Shown: positions 36,786 through 47,853, numbered from the stretch's first letter. The stretch: DNA of 64,000 bases from Vibrio tasmaniensis (GCF_024347635.1 NZ_AP025510.1:3038001-3102000); one strand, 5' to 3'. Notes: generated by a model not told the origin, from the letters alone. A program made the numbers and translations.

Positions 36786-37679
36786 ATGGCCAACCCAATG
36801 TCTACAAGTAATGTTTTAAATCGCTACCTATTTGAAGACCTATCAGTTCGTGGTGAATTGGTACAGATGGACGAAGCATACCAACAGATTATTTCTAGCA
36901 AGGAATACCCAGCGCCAGTACAAAAGCTGTTGGGTGAGCTACTGGTTTCAACGACGCTACTAACAGCGACTCTAAAGTTTGAAGGCTCTATCACCATGCA
37001 ACTGCAAGGTGATGGCCCTGTATCTCTAGCTGTTATCAATGGCGATAACGATCAGAAGATCCGTGGCGTTGCTCGCTTTGATGGTGACATTGCCGACGAC
37101 GCTGGCCTGCACGATCTAATAGGTAAAGGTCACCTAGTGATCACTATCGATCCTAAAAAAGGTGAGCGTTACCAAGGTATCGTTGGTCTTGAAGGTGACA
37201 CTTTAGCTGAAGTCCTTGAAGGTTACTTCGCAAACTCTGAACAGCTAAAGACACGTCTATGGTTGCGCACTGGCGAGCATGAAGGTAAAGCACACGCTGC
37301 TGGTATGTTGCTACAAGTGATGCCAGACGGCACTGGTACGCCAGACGACTTCGAGCACCTAGAGCAGCTAACTGACACAGTTAAAAATGAAGAGCTATTC
37401 ACTCTAGAAGCAAACGAACTGCTTTACCGTTTGTACAACCAAGAGAAAGTACAACTGTTCACACCACAACCGGTTGAATTCTTCTGTGGTTGTTCACGTG
37501 ACCGAAGCGGTGCCGCTATCATTACTGTCGCTCAAGAAGAGATCTACGACATCCTTAGCACTGAAGGCAGCGTTGCTCTACACTGCGATTACTGTGGCAC
37601 AAACTACTCGTTCGACAAGAATGATGTTGATGCTCTGTATGCAGAAGCGGCAGATAAAGGCAGCAATACGGTTCATTAA
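36786..37679 (+). CDS. hslO: Redox-regulated chaperone Hsp33
   Basis: Holdase chaperone activated by oxidation and unfolding. The 297-residue product has the substrate-binding domain and the C-terminal redox switch with four zinc cysteines, FCGCSRDR near residue 236 and CDYCGTNY near 269. GAAGGAA lies ahead of the ATG; an in-frame ATG at 36798 is an alternative start. Confidence 0.97.
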   Translation: MANPMSTSNVLNRYLFEDLSVRGELVQMDEAYQQIISSKEYPAPVQKLLGELLVSTTLLTATLKFEGSITMQLQGDGPVSLAVINGDNDQKIRGVARFDGDIADDAGLHDLIGKGHLVITIDPKKGERYQGIVGLEGDTLAEVLEGYFANSEQLKTRLWLRTGEHEGKAHAAGMLLQVMPDGTGTPDDFEHLEQLTDTVKNEELFTLEANELLYRLYNQEKVQLFTPQPVEFFCGCSRDRSGAAIITVAQEEIYDILSTEGSVALHCDYCGTNYSFDKNDVDALYAEAADKGSNTVH

Positions 37680-37710
37680 TTTACGGCGTACCAAAAACAC
37701 GTAATTTACC

Positions 37711-37743
37711 CCAAAAAGGTCAGCACTACGCTGGCCTTTTTTG
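37711..37743 (+). terminator. Terminator of hslR-hslO
   Basis: AAAAAGGTCAGC with GCTGGCCTTTTT (one G-U pair), loop ACTAC, ending in T6, about 32 bases after the hslO stop codon. Confidence 0.92.
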
Positions 37744-38016
37744 TGATCAAAATATCGCAAACTCCGTAACATCTCGTAATAAAATCACCTCTTAATTTTA
37801 ATCAATTAATAATGTTCTCTCCTCTAGCGCAAAGGTTTGCGTACAGGATAGACTAGTCAGGCCAATATGTGATGAGGCGCTTAAAACCCCATGGTTAATA
37901 TGGATATTTTTTGAGCTATATCCCTGTTTCCCCCGAGCCTCGTTGCTAGCATGGTGAGCAGATAACAATAAAAAATTAATACAAAATCCCTACAAAATAT
38001 CCTACAAGGAGCACCT
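37744..38016 (+). promoter_or_regulatory. pckA promoter region
   Basis: Gene-free region before pckA. It contains a 16-bp near-perfect palindrome GCGCAAAGGTTTGCGT at 37827-37842 that could be an operator, and a strong ribosome-binding site AAGGAG seven to eight bases before the pckA ATG. No promoter boxes were assigned with confidence. Confidence 0.4.
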
Positions 38017-39642
38017 ATGACCGTTATGGAACATACTAAGGCTGCACAAATTGATCTAACTAAGCACGGACTGACTGGCGTTACTGAAGTTCTTCGTAAC
38101 CCTAGCTACGAGCAGTTATTCGTTGAAGAGACACTGCCAGGTTTGGAAGGCTACGAAAAAGGCGTAGTAACGGAACTAGGCTCTGTTGCGGTTGACACTG
38201 GTATCTTTACTGGCCGCTCACCAAAAGATAAGTACATTGTTAAAGATGACACCACGCGCGATACCATGTGGTGGTCAGATCAAGGCAAAAACGACAACAA
38301 ACCGATTACAACTGAAGTATGGGATGAGCTTAAAGAGCTTGTGACAACTCAGCTATCTGGCAAGCGCCTGTTTGTCATTGACGGTTACTGTGGTGCTAAC
38401 CCTGATACGCGCTTAAGTGTACGTATTATCACTGAAGTAGCATGGCAAGCGCACTTCGTTAAGAACATGTTCATTCGTCCAACAGACGAAGAGCTAGCAA
38501 CGTTCGAACCTGATTTCGTGGTAATGAACGGTGCTAAAACAACTAACCCTAACTGGGAAAAGCAGGGTCTCAACTCTGAAAACTTCGTTGCTTTCAACCT
38601 AACAGAACGCGTTCAAATCATCGGTGGTACTTGGTACGGCGGTGAGATGAAGAAAGGCATGTTCGCAATGATGAACTACCTACTTCCTCTGCAAGGCATT
38701 GCTTCAATGCACTGTAGTGCTAACGTCGGTGAAGAAGGCGATGTGGCGATTTTCTTCGGTCTATCAGGCACAGGTAAAACAACCCTTTCAACCGACCCTA
38801 AACGTGAGCTAATCGGTGATGATGAGCACGGTTGGGATGACGATGGTATCTTCAATTTCGAAGGTGGTTGTTACGCCAAGACCATTCGCCTATCTAAAGA
38901 AGCAGAACCTGAAATCTACAATGCTATCCGTCGCGATGCGCTACTAGAAAACGTAACGGTTCGTGGCGATGGTTCTATCGATTTTGATGACGGCTCAAAA
39001 ACCGAGAACACTCGTGTTTCTTACCCGATTCACCATATCGACAACATCGTTAAGCCAGTATCAAAAGCCGGTCACGCTCAAAAGGTTATCTTCCTGACTG
39101 CTGATGCATTTGGTGTGTTACCACCTGTTTCTAAACTGACTCCAGAGCAAACGAAGTACCACTTCCTATCTGGCTTCACTGCGAAACTAGCAGGTACAGA
39201 GCGTGGTATTACTGAACCAACACCAACGTTCTCTGCGGCATTTGGGGCGGCATTCCTAACTCTTCATCCAACTCAGTACGCTGAAGTACTTGTGAAGCGT
39301 ATGGAAGCAGCTGGCGCTGAAGCTTACCTTGTGAACACTGGTTGGAATGGCACTGGCAAACGTATCTCAATCCAAGATACTCGTGGCATCATCGACGCTA
39401 TCCTAGATGGCTCAATCGACCAAGCTGAGACTAAGGTTATCCCTATGTTTAACCTAGAAGTACCACTAGCGTTGCACGATGTTGACCCAGCGATTCTTGA
39501 TCCACGTGACACGTACACTGACCCTCTACAATGGGAAAGCAAAGCGAAAGATCTAGCAGAGCGCTTCATCAACAACTTTGATAAGTACACAGACAACGCT
39601 GAAGGTAAGTCACTGGTTGCGGCTGGCCCTCAACTGGACTAA
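38017..39642 (+). CDS. pckA: Phosphoenolpyruvate carboxykinase (ATP)
   Basis: Converts oxaloacetate and ATP to phosphoenolpyruvate, the entry step of gluconeogenesis. The 541-residue product has the substrate-binding [12 protein letters not shown] near residue 65, the kinase-1 P-loop GLSGTGKTT near 248, the kinase-2 motif LIGDDEHGW near 267 and the Arg-bearing [12 protein letters not shown] rather than GTP class is clear from these motifs and length. It is monocistronic with its own terminator. Confidence 0.98.
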   Translation: MTVMEHTKAAQIDLTKHGLTGVTEVLRNPSYEQLFVEETLPGLEGYEKGVVTELGSVAVDTGIFTGRSPKDKYIVKDDTTRDTMWWSDQGKNDNKPITTEVWDELKELVTTQLSGKRLFVIDGYCGANPDTRLSVRIITEVAWQAHFVKNMFIRPTDEELATFEPDFVVMNGAKTTNPNWEKQGLNSENFVAFNLTERVQIIGGTWYGGEMKKGMFAMMNYLLPLQGIASMHCSANVGEEGDVAIFFGLSGTGKTTLSTDPKRELIGDDEHGWDDDGIFNFEGGCYAKTIRLSKEAEPEIYNAIRRDALLENVTVRGDGSIDFDDGSKTENTRVSYPIHHIDNIVKPVSKAGHAQKVIFLTADAFGVLPPVSKLTPEQTKYHFLSGFTAKLAGTERGITEPTPTFSAAFGAAFLTLHPTQYAEVLVKRMEAAGAEAYLVNTGWNGTGKRISIQDTRGIIDAILDGSIDQAETKVIPMFNLEVPLALHDVDPAILDPRDTYTDPLQWESKAKDLAERFINNFDKYTDNAEGKSLVAAGPQLD

Positions 39643-39699
39643 CCCAATCATCTGCTCGGGCCAAGCCAAAAGCGAACGCCCAATTTAAAATGATATTTT

Positions 39700-39732
39700 T
39701 GTAGCAAGCCCCTCTTTTGAGGGGCTTTTTTG
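39700..39732 (+). terminator. Terminator of pckA
   Basis: AGCCCCTC with GAGGGGCT, loop TTTT, followed by TTTTTTG about 60 bases past the pckA stop codon. Confidence 0.95.
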
Positions 39733-39796
39733 TTGATGCTTGACCCTTTTTGTTCCACTCTGTTTTAAGACGATTGAAATTTAAGGCTTTCAGGGA

Positions 39797-41767
39797 ATGA
39801 AAAAGGTATTCATGGTGTTCGGCATTGCGTTGGCTATCGCCGTTGCAACTATCGCAGCATTGCTATTAAGCCTGCAAACCCAATACCGTACGGATATTAC
39901 TAACTTTTTTATCAAACATGCGATTGAACAACCTGTGCTCATTGAAGATGTTGAGTACCAGTCGCCTTATCACATCACCTTAATGGGCATTACCCAAAGC
40001 CAACCTGAAAAACAAACACCGCTGTATATCGACAAGATTGACCTTTGGTTCAGCTCCAGCTCGATTACGGAGGCCAAACTGGTCTTTGAATCTGTTTTGA
40101 TCAGTGGCCTACAGTTAGAAGCCGACGACCTAGAAACGCTCACCTCTTTATTTACCCAGCCAAGCATTAAGATCCACCAGCTGGCCATCAACAATCTCGA
40201 CTTTTCAACCCCAGACTTTAACGCGCGAGGCATCGACCTTCAGATCTCCGACCCAACGTGGAACAACGACAACTCACTTCTACCTTATGGAAAAACCCAA
40301 CTTTCTGCCTCACAGCTGTATTGGCAAGGCGAAGCGTTCGATAACCTGTTGATTGACCTAGATCTTAAATCAAGTGATAGCACCCTGTATGGCGCTTCGT
40401 TTGACTGGCGTGGTGCCAAAATTTCTGGTCAAGCAGAGCAGTATCAGCAAGATTGGTCGTTGGTGAATGTGACCGTCGATGGCTTACGAATCAATCAGAA
40501 ACAGACCCAAAGCCTCCTAAGCAAAGAGTGGGATGTAGCCGGTATTCAGATCAATCACATCAACAGCTTGGATATTTTGCGCAGCGATGTGGAGTGGCAA
40601 GATGGTCATCTCGCAGCCTTTGATGCCTCACTAGAAAATGTCCAACTGCCTTTTGAGCTATGGAAACAACAGAAAGCCATTTTCTCTCTGCAAGCAGAAG
40701 GAGTGACCATTGATGATGACATGTTCATCGAGCCAAGTATCAAGCTCAATTTAGACCCGAACCAGATTCTAATTGAAGACTTCTATACACAGTTCCTACA
40801 AGGCACGGTTCAACTGAATGGCCAAGTCACCCCTAACAGCATTGAATTAGCACAGCTCGACCTGCAAAGCATCAAGTGGATTACAGAAAGCCAAGATAGC
40901 TCTCTACCCGCCTCTCGCCTAATACCTTGGCTCACGCAGCTCCAGAATGTCGAAATTAGCCGACTTAACATAGAACGCAGCCAACTTATCCAACTCGCAC
41001 AAAAGCCTTACTGGCAGGTCTCAGGATTACATATCGAGGGGGATCAAGTTCAACTTCTTCAGGATAGAAAGCTAGGTCTGTGGCAAGGAAAGCTGATGGC
41101 CAGTGCGAATGATGCCAGCTACCAAAACATTATTAGCGCTCAACCTGTGCTTGAAATGAATAGCGAGCAAGGAAAATGGACGCTGACACGCCTGTTTGTC
41201 CCACTAAAACACGGCTATATTGAAGCCAACGCAACACTCGACTTCAACCAAATCAGTAAGCCATGGAGCATAGATATTTCTGCCGATGGGTTACCCATTG
41301 CGCCCATGCTGCAGCAACTTGAACTACCGCTCGACGCAACCGGTTATGGCGAATTTGAACTTCAAGCTGCGGGTTTATACGGCGATTCATTAATGCTCGG
41401 CTATTCCACAACAGGTCAACTCACTGGTAGCGTTCGCCAAGGTGTGATGACCTTTAATGATAAGCTTTCTGAAACATCGACTGATAACGTATTTGAAATC
41501 CCAGAGCTCAATGCGAATTTTGACCGTGGACGCTTCACACTTGAACCAGTGCACATTATTGGTGCATCGGCAGCAGAGCAAAGCGAACAAAGGATTCAAA
41601 CGTTAAATGGCGAAATTTCTGGAGAGCTCGACTTGCTAAAAACCGAGCAACACACTCTCTCTATTTCACTATCCGACCCATGCCACCAAATATCAGGAAA
41701 GCTCACCCAAGCTGAGTATTCCGAGATTAACGACTGCCAACAAAAAAGCGCCACTCCACAAGAGTAG
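39797..41767 (+). CDS. AsmA family protein
   Basis: 656-residue protein with an N-terminal membrane anchor (VFMVFGIALAIAVATIAALLLSL) and a long periplasmic part of beta-rich repeats; the C-terminal segment with GYIEANATLDFNQISKPWSIDISADGLPIAPML is typical of AsmA-like proteins, a family now linked to bridge-like phospholipid transport between membranes. The exact paralogue (AsmA, YhjG, YdbH type) could not be decided. It is alone on the plus strand, convergent with yiiD, whose terminator overlaps its last codons. Confidence 0.85.
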   Translation: MKKVFMVFGIALAIAVATIAALLLSLQTQYRTDITNFFIKHAIEQPVLIEDVEYQSPYHITLMGITQSQPEKQTPLYIDKIDLWFSSSSITEAKLVFESVLISGLQLEADDLETLTSLFTQPSIKIHQLAINNLDFSTPDFNARGIDLQISDPTWNNDNSLLPYGKTQLSASQLYWQGEAFDNLLIDLDLKSSDSTLYGASFDWRGAKISGQAEQYQQDWSLVNVTVDGLRINQKQTQSLLSKEWDVAGIQINHINSLDILRSDVEWQDGHLAAFDASLENVQLPFELWKQQKAIFSLQAEGVTIDDDMFIEPSIKLNLDPNQILIEDFYTQFLQGTVQLNGQVTPNSIELAQLDLQSIKWITESQDSSLPASRLIPWLTQLQNVEISRLNIERSQLIQLAQKPYWQVSGLHIEGDQVQLLQDRKLGLWQGKLMASANDASYQNIISAQPVLEMNSEQGKWTLTRLFVPLKHGYIEANATLDFNQISKPWSIDISADGLPIAPMLQQLELPLDATGYGEFELQAAGLYGDSLMLGYSTTGQLTGSVRQGVMTFNDKLSETSTDNVFEIPELNANFDRGRFTLEPVHIIGASAAEQSEQRIQTLNGEISGELDLLKTEQHTLSISLSDPCHQISGKLTQAEYSEINDCQQKSATPQE

Positions 41768-41770
41768 CGC
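41742..41770 (-). terminator. Terminator of brkB-dtd-yiiD, inside the asmA-like 3' end
   Basis: On the minus strand GCGCTACTC with GAGTGGCGC (one U-G pair) and a five-base loop is followed by TTTTTTG. The hairpin overlaps the last codons of the convergent AsmA-like gene. Confidence 0.85.
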
Positions 41771-41806
41771 CTTCTATCTGTATCTTTATCTGCTAGCCAT
41801 TGTCAG

Positions 41807-42742
41807 CTATACGCTTACGTTGGAGTCTGTTGATAATCTCTTTTTGTAGTCAGGGATCAGCATATAGGTTCCCGTAAACTCAACCGCCTCCACGTCGCCA
41901 CTGTTAATGGTCACGTGAATGATGATACGAGCTTTTCTTCCAGACGCGAGGCGATCTAAATCGCCACTGATCCCATCCAATGACGTGGATGCCACTGGGT
42001 TTTGCTCAACTGGATGACGGTAACGAATATTACTATCTGCTAGTACGATATCACCTGTCAACCCACGCTCCTTCATTAGTAACCAAGTCATACCCCAACC
42101 GGTTAAGGTCGCCAAGGTAAAGGCTGAGCCAGCAAACATGGTGTTATGAGGGTTAAGGTTTGGATTCAACTGAGCACTACACTCGAACTGATAACCCGTG
42201 TATTGGTTAATCTTGATGCCCATCTTGTCACTGATCGGGATCTGATGCTCCCAGCGCTGCTGAAGCTCATTACACCATTCTGGTTTGCGCAGTACATCAG
42301 CCATTGGATCAAGAGGTTTTACCATCTGTTGGTGACGCACAGGCCCACGTTGGTCGTTAATCTCACCACGACGCTCAAACTCATTCTTCTCATAGAATGA
42401 GATCGCATCTTCACGAGCATTACACACCAAACGCTTCGCACCTTCTTGACGTGCCAGTGACTCTAGCGCAACCAAGATAAGTGAGCCCATGCCTTTGCTT
42501 TGGCGAGAGTTCTTCACCGCCATATAGCGAATCTGCCCCTCTAGATCTGGGGTGATATAGAGACGACCAATCGCCATCGGGCGACCTCGACCATCAACAA
42601 TCATGCGATGGTGACTCATTGGGTCATATTCATCGCGCTCTGAACCGACCGGCATTCGCCAAGGTTCACGGAGCATTTGCCAACGAAAATGGTAATACTT
42701 GTTCAGTTGATTTTCGGTGGTCGGGGTTATGAGTTTAAACAT
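41807..42742 (-). CDS. yiiD: GNAT acetyltransferase fused to hotdog thioesterase (YiiD-like)
   Basis: Two-domain 311-residue protein. Residues 1-145 form a GNAT N-acetyltransferase domain with the acetyl-CoA loop KNSRQSKGMGSLIL; residues 155-311 form the hotdog-fold YiiD C-terminal thioesterase domain with NLNPHNTMFAGSAFTLATLTGWGM. The order brkB-dtd-yiiD is the same as E. coli yihY-dtd-yiiD. Substrates are not known; the fusion suggests action on an acyl-CoA or acyl-ACP. Confidence 0.9.
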   Translation of the reverse strand: MFKLITPTTENQLNKYYHFRWQMLREPWRMPVGSERDEYDPMSHHRMIVDGRGRPMAIGRLYITPDLEGQIRYMAVKNSRQSKGMGSLILVALESLARQEGAKRLVCNAREDAISFYEKNEFERRGEINDQRGPVRHQQMVKPLDPMADVLRKPEWCNELQQRWEHQIPISDKMGIKINQYTGYQFECSAQLNPNLNPHNTMFAGSAFTLATLTGWGMTWLLMKERGLTGDIVLADSNIRYRHPVEQNPVASTSLDGISGDLDRLASGRKARIIIHVTINSGDVEAVEFTGTYMLIPDYKKRLSTDSNVSV

Positions 42743-42758
42743 GCTTATTCCTTTAAGC

Positions 42759-43193
42759 CTAAACCTGCAGCCAGAATGTCACTGGGCCATCATTAACCAA
42801 AGACACTTTCATGTCGGCTGCGAATCGGCCACGTTCCGTTGGCAACACTGATTCACATTGGTCAGAGAAGTAGTTGTAAAGACGCTCTGCATCTTCTGGG
42901 TGAGCACCGCGAGAAAATCCAGCTCGTGTCCCTTTCTTGGTGTCAGCTGGCAAAGTGAATTGAGACACCACTAATACCTTACCTTCTACCTGCTTCACGT
43001 TAAGGTTCATTTTATCGTCTTCATCTCCAAAGACACGATAAGTGGTCACTCGTTCCATCAAACGTTTGGCTTTGGCTTCGTCATCACCTTTTTCTACACC
43101 TAACAGAACTAATAAGCCTTGCTCAATCTCACCCACTACTTCGCCATCAACACGGACGGCAGCTTCACTTACTCTCTGGATCAGTGCTATCAC
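42759..43193 (-). CDS. dtd: D-aminoacyl-tRNA deacylase
   Basis: Removes D-amino acids (and glycine from tRNA-Ala) from mischarged tRNAs. The 144-residue product has both signature motifs: SQFTLPAD near residue 77 and the GPVTF motif in NDGPVTF near 137. The GTG at 43193 ([13 protein letters not shown]) is chosen on conservation and AGGA seven bases upstream. It overlaps the brkB 3' end by 29 bases, so the two are translationally linked. Confidence 0.96.
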   Translation of the reverse strand: MIALIQRVSEAAVRVDGEVVGEIEQGLLVLLGVEKGDDEAKAKRLMERVTTYRVFGDEDDKMNLNVKQVEGKVLVVSQFTLPADTKKGTRAGFSRGAHPEDAERLYNYFSDQCESVLPTERGRFAADMKVSLVNDGPVTFWLQV

Positions 43194-44106
43194 TGTTGTT
43201 TCCTTGCTCTGTAATTTTGTCTTTATCCGACGAGTGTACCATTTCTTGAGAGTCACTCCACTGTTCCTGCTCGCCCAACGCGGCCGTCACTTCAGCACCC
43301 ACTAACACAATCAACCAGCACAAATAGACCCAAACAAAAAGAATGGGAATCGCCGCTAATGCGCCATAAATCAACTGGTAAGACGGAAACTGAGTAATGT
43401 AAGCTGCAAAGCCTTTCTTGCTGAGTTCGAACAACAGAGCCGCCACTAGAGAGCCAGCTGCCGCATGAGAAAAGTGAATCTTTTTGTTGGGAACCAACAG
43501 ATACAGACCGAAAAACGCAAAGAATGAGGTAATCAAAGGGAGCTTGCGAATCACGGTATTAAAAGCACTCGACACGACTTCGTTTTGTAACAAGTTTAAT
43601 GATGTCACATACGACGTTGCAGCAATGCTCGCTCCGATCAAAATAGGCCCAAGTGTTAGCACCATCCAATACATCGAAAAAGACAACACAGCACGTCGCT
43701 TTTCCGTTACTCGCCAGATGTAGTTTAGGTTTTTATCAATATTGGAGATCAGCATCAGAGCGGCAATGAATAAGAACACACTGCCCACCGCCGTCATCTT
43801 GCCGGTATTAGCAACAAACTCCAGTAAAGCACCATGCACCGCATCCCCGGAAGCGGGAACAAAGTTGGTAATAACGAAGTTTTGAATCACTAAACCAACA
43901 TCAGCAAAAACTGAAAATGACGACAAAATAGAGAGCAAAACCGTCAACATCGGTACGATCGAGAGCAAAGTAATGTACGCCAAGTACCCTGCATTCACAT
44001 TAACTCTATCGTGCGTCATCCGCGTAAGAAGATAGCGGGAAAACTGGATGCTTCCTGTAGCTGCCTTTTTTATCTTCAACTTGTAACTCCCTGGTAACTC
44101 GTTCAT
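43165..44106 (-). CDS. YihY/BrkB family inner-membrane protein
   Basis: UPF0761/BrkB family (often mislabelled RNase BN). The 313-residue product has about six hydrophobic segments in residues 35-280, with the family segment [26 protein letters not shown], and a charged hydrophilic C-terminal tail. Function is unknown. First gene of the brkB-dtd-yiiD operon. Confidence 0.92.
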   Translation of the reverse strand: MNELPGSYKLKIKKAATGSIQFSRYLLTRMTHDRVNVNAGYLAYITLLSIVPMLTVLLSILSSFSVFADVGLVIQNFVITNFVPASGDAVHGALLEFVANTGKMTAVGSVFLFIAALMLISNIDKNLNYIWRVTEKRRAVLSFSMYWMVLTLGPILIGASIAATSYVTSLNLLQNEVVSSAFNTVIRKLPLITSFFAFFGLYLLVPNKKIHFSHAAAGSLVAALLFELSKKGFAAYITQFPSYQLIYGALAAIPILFVWVYLCWLIVLVGAEVTAALGEQEQWSDSQEMVHSSDKDKITEQGNNSDSTDPESK

Positions 44107-44311
44107 AGTCCTAATTAATATTCCGTTATATTAATCACAGTAAGTAAATGTTCAAAAATAGCGTAGGAAAAAGGCTTGAGAACAAGGCAGAGTTTTGTGA
44201 TAAGTAGTTATTCTACAATCAAAAACTCTAACGCCGTTATCGAGCATTTTAACAAGCTAGGTTGAGCAGTTATTTACTACGATTGATATTATTTAACTAT
44301 AGGAAACTAGG

Positions 44312-44953
44312 ATGCCTTATTTAATAGTTATAGTCCTCTCTATTTTTACTCTTACTGGATGCCAATCAGCTTATTACTCCGCCATGGAGCAAGTGGGTTA
44401 CCACAAGCGTGACATTATGGTTGATAGAGTGGAAGACGCTAAAGAGTCGCAACAGGACGCTCAGGAAGAGTTTACTAGCGCACTTGAAGCTTTGAGTAGC
44501 CTAACTAATTTTAGTGGCGGCGACCTTGAAGACATGTACAACAAGATTAATGATAAATACCAAGACAGTGAAAAAGCCGCACAAAATGTCAGTGACCGCA
44601 TTGCTGCGATTGAAGATGTGTCGGATGCGCTATTTGCAGAATGGCAGGGAGAGTTGGACCTTTACACCAGCGATTCACTGCGTCGTTCAAGTGAGAAAAA
44701 GCTGCGTGAAACCAAATCGTCTTACCAGACTATGCTTTCAGCGATGAAACGGGCTGAGAAGAAAATGGATCCGGTACTCAACACTCTTCGCGACAACACG
44801 CTTTATCTCAAACACAACCTCAATGCGAGTGCCGTTGGTTCATTGCAGGGAGAGTTTATGAGCTTAGAAAAAGACATCGCCTACGCGATAACACAGATGA
44901 ATGCTGCGATAGCTGAGTCGGATAAGTTCTTAGCACAACTCAACCAAAAATAA
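44312..44953 (+). CDS. DUF2959 lipoprotein
   Basis: 213-residue predicted lipoprotein: signal segment LIVIVLSIFTLTGC with lipobox LTGC, then a mostly helical, strongly charged body (VEDAKESQQDAQEEF) consistent with coiled coil. It belongs to the DUF2959 family, with no known function. AGGAAAC lies ahead of the ATG. It is 20 bp upstream of a P-loop ATPase gene and probably shares a transcript. Confidence 0.88.
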   Translation: MPYLIVIVLSIFTLTGCQSAYYSAMEQVGYHKRDIMVDRVEDAKESQQDAQEEFTSALEALSSLTNFSGGDLEDMYNKINDKYQDSEKAAQNVSDRIAAIEDVSDALFAEWQGELDLYTSDSLRRSSEKKLRETKSSYQTMLSAMKRAEKKMDPVLNTLRDNTLYLKHNLNASAVGSLQGEFMSLEKDIAYAITQMNAAIAESDKFLAQLNQK

Positions 44954-44973
44954 CGCTTCAGAGACAGAACACG

Positions 44974-45504
44974 ATGAAGCCAATCATTATTACTGGCGGC
45001 CCCGGAGCCGGAAAAACAACTCTGATTAATGCCTTGGGTGACATAGGTTACCCAACCTTCGCAGAATCCTCTCGCCAATTGATAGAACAACAGAGCCAAC
45101 TTGAGAACGGTATCTTACCTTGGTTAGACCTACCGGGCTTTGCTCGCTTGTGTTTAGACGTGATGAGCGAGCAAAAAGAGCAAGCGAAGCAGCACCAAAT
45201 TGCTTTTCTTGACCGTGCGATTCCAGATATCTGTGGTTACTTAGCTCAGGCTAATCTTGAGATTGATGCGAACTACCGAGAAGCGAGCCAAGGCTACCAC
45301 CCCCAAGTGCTGTTCTGTCGTCCTGAGGCATCGATTTACGTACAAGATGATGTGAGACCTTATCCGTTTGAGGAGGCATTAGAGATTCACCACGCGCTAG
45401 TCAGAGTCTATCAAAAGCTAGGTTATGAGGTGATCGAAGTGCCATTTATGTCGGTCGATGAGCGGCTTCAATTCGTTGAGCGTTACTTAGGTATCAAAAG
45501 CTAG
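44974..45504 (+). CDS. Small AAA-type P-loop ATPase/kinase-like protein
   Basis: 176-residue protein with Walker A GGPGAGKTT at residues 8-16 and a Walker B-like FLDRAIPD near residue 75; the layout resembles the AAA_28/nucleotide kinase-like family. Specific function unknown. It follows the DUF2959 lipoprotein gene after 20 bp. A palindromic repeat arm begins right at its stop codon. Confidence 0.85.
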   Translation: MKPIIITGGPGAGKTTLINALGDIGYPTFAESSRQLIEQQSQLENGILPWLDLPGFARLCLDVMSEQKEQAKQHQIAFLDRAIPDICGYLAQANLEIDANYREASQGYHPQVLFCRPEASIYVQDDVRPYPFEEALEIHHALVRVYQKLGYEVIEVPFMSVDERLQFVERYLGIKS

Positions 45505-45545
45505 ATCCCCAACTCGGTCGTTGCTCCCTCTTGAGGATGACGAAT
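45503..45545. repeat. Partial copy of the dispersed intergenic palindrome
   Basis: GATCCCCAACTCGG, TCGTTG, CTCCCTC then GAGGATGACG resembles, in reverse orientation, the right arm of the palindrome at 13525-13582 (about 21 of 27 positions). The second arm here is diverged. It sits directly after the ATPase gene. Confidence 0.5.
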
Positions 45546-45606
45546 ACTTGAACGCCCTTCGTATCCTGCATCTCGTTTACCCGTATCTACTCCAACACCA
45601 TATAAA

Positions 45607-45643
45607 ACAAAAGCCCCGAGCAGCTAGGCTACACGGGGCTTTC
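45607..45643. terminator. Bidirectional terminator between the ATPase gene and typA
   Basis: AAAGCCCCG with CGGGGCTTT and a 15-base loop; TCTTATTTATT follows on the plus strand and TTTTGTTTTATA on the minus strand, so it may serve both the ATPase gene and typA. Confidence 0.88.
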
Positions 45644-45696
45644 TTATTTATTCTAAAACGTATTGCTTGAATAGCTAGAAGCTAGTCAACTGGCAA

Positions 45697-47529
45697 TTAA
45701 GCCTTAGCTGGACGTGCTGCACGCTTACGTTCGTTTTCAGTAAGAAGCTTCTTACGGATACGTACGTTTAGTGGCGTTACTTCTACTAGTTCATCTTCAT
45801 CGATAAACTCAAGAGCTTGCTCTAGAGTGTGCTTGATCGGTGGAGAAAGAACTTGTGCTTCATCAGTACCAGATGCACGAACGTTCGTTAGTTGCTTACC
45901 TTTCAGACAGTTTACTGTCAGGTCGTTTGAACGGTTGTGAATACCGATTACTTGACCTTCATAAACTTCATCAGCGTGCTCTGTAAATAGACGACCACGA
46001 GCTTGAAGGAAGAACAATGCGTAAGTCAGTGCTTTACCAGTCGCGTTCGAGATTAGAACACCGTTGTTACGTTGACCAATGATACCGCCTTTGTAAGGAC
46101 CGTAGTGATCGAACGAGTGGTAAATAAGACCAGAACCAGACGTCATTGTAAGGAATTCAGTTTGGAAACCGATAAGACCACGAGAAGGCATCATGAAGTC
46201 CATGCGAACACGGCCTTTACCATCTGGTGCCATATCTGTTAGCTCACCCTTACGTAGACCGATGCTTTCCATGATCGCACCTTGGTGCTCTTCAACTACA
46301 TCGATAGTAACCGTTTCGAACGGTTCCATTTTCTGACCATCTTCTTCTTTGATGATTACTTCTGGACGAGATACTGCTAGCTCGAAACCTTCACGACGCA
46401 TGTTTTCGATCAGGATAGAAAGGTGAAGTTCACCACGGCCTGATACACGGAAACGGTCTGGACTTTCAGTTTCTTCAACACGTAGTGCAACGTTGTGAAC
46501 CAATTCTTTTTCAAGACGCTCAAGGATGTTACGTGAAGTTACAAACTTACCTTCTTTACCCGCGAACGGAGAAGTGTTTACTTGGAAAGTCATTGTTACT
46601 GTTGGTTCATCAACAGATAGAGGTTCCATTGCTTCAACAGTGTTTACGTCACAGATAGTGTCTGAAATTTTCAGCTCACCAAGACCAGTGATTGCAATGA
46701 TGTCACCAGCGTTAGCTTGTTCTACTTCGTGACGCTCAAGACCTAGGTAACCAAGTACAGTACCTACTTTACCGTTACGTTTCTTGCCTTCAGCATTCAC
46801 GATAGTTACTTGTTGGTTTGGCTTAACCGAACCACGAGTAACACGAGCAACACCGATAACACCTACGTAAGAGCTGTAATCAAGTTGCGAAATTTGCATT
46901 TGTAGTGGACCGTCAAGGTCAACTGCTGGCGCTTCTACTGTATCAACAACAGCTTGGAACAATGGTTCCATGTTCTCGCCAGTTTCGCCTTCAGTCATTG
47001 TTGCCCAACCGTTTAGAGCTGAAGCGTAAACAACGGTGAAGTCTAGTTGCTCATCTGTAGCACCTAGGTTGTCGAAAAGGTCGAATACTTGATCCATAAC
47101 CCAATCAGGACGAGCGCCTGGGCGGTCAATCTTGTTGATTACAACGATTGGCTTAAGACCGTGTGCGAATGCTTTTTGCGTTACGAAACGAGTTTGAGGC
47201 ATTGGGCCATCAACTGCGTCAACGATAAGCAGAACAGAATCAACCATAGACATGATACGCTCAACTTCACCACCGAAGTCCGCGTGTCCCGGAGTATCTA
47301 CGATGTTGATGCGGTAATCATTCCAGTTGATTGCTGTGTTCTTAGCAAGGATTGTAATGCCACGCTCTTTTTCGATGTCATTCGAATCCATGACACGCTC
47401 TTCAGCTTCACCACGAGACTCAAGAGTGCCTGACTGTTGTAGTAGTTTATCAACCAAAGTCGTTTTACCGTGGTCAACGTGCGCGATGATCGCGATATTT
47501 CTTAACTTATCAATCTGTGGAGTAGACAT
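45697..47529 (-). CDS. typA: Translational GTPase TypA/BipA
   Basis: Ribosome-associated GTPase important for 50S assembly and growth at low temperature. The 610-residue product has G1 [10 protein letters not shown]2 in ERGITI, G3 [11 protein letters not shown], and G4 NKIDRPGA, then EF-G-like domains II, III and V and the BipA-specific C-terminal domain ending [23 protein letters not shown]-like basic tail. The ATG at 47529 ([10 protein letters not shown]) with GAGA five bases upstream is preferred over a GTG at 47544. Confidence 0.97.
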   Translation of the reverse strand: MSTPQIDKLRNIAIIAHVDHGKTTLVDKLLQQSGTLESRGEAEERVMDSNDIEKERGITILAKNTAINWNDYRINIVDTPGHADFGGEVERIMSMVDSVLLIVDAVDGPMPQTRFVTQKAFAHGLKPIVVINKIDRPGARPDWVMDQVFDLFDNLGATDEQLDFTVVYASALNGWATMTEGETGENMEPLFQAVVDTVEAPAVDLDGPLQMQISQLDYSSYVGVIGVARVTRGSVKPNQQVTIVNAEGKKRNGKVGTVLGYLGLERHEVEQANAGDIIAITGLGELKISDTICDVNTVEAMEPLSVDEPTVTMTFQVNTSPFAGKEGKFVTSRNILERLEKELVHNVALRVEETESPDRFRVSGRGELHLSILIENMRREGFELAVSRPEVIIKEEDGQKMEPFETVTIDVVEEHQGAIMESIGLRKGELTDMAPDGKGRVRMDFMMPSRGLIGFQTEFLTMTSGSGLIYHSFDHYGPYKGGIIGQRNNGVLISNATGKALTYALFFLQARGRLFTEHADEVYEGQVIGIHNRSNDLTVNCLKGKQLTNVRASGTDEAQVLSPPIKHTLEQALEFIDEDELVEVTPLNVRIRKKLLTENERKRAARPAKA

Positions 47530-47853
47530 GGATTCTCGATTCACTCATAAAAGTAGCCGTCACTTATCTCAAAAGTTTGGATAATAACCGCTAGCTTGAT
47601 TTAAAAAACGGTCAATAATATACCAGATTCTAGACAAAAACCCAGAAATATGTGATCTCAACCAAGGCTTTTTTCTTTATTAGCGATTCATATCCGCTTA
47701 ACTTTGGTTCCGCACAGTGTCTAGTCGACTAATTCTCAGGGTTATCGAAAAGCATCACCCGCGAAGTGGGCAATCAAATCTCCGGCAAAATAACAAAAGT
47801 GGATTGACAACTTAGGCAATTCATTGCTGAATGGTGTTCGCTTATGTCTCATA

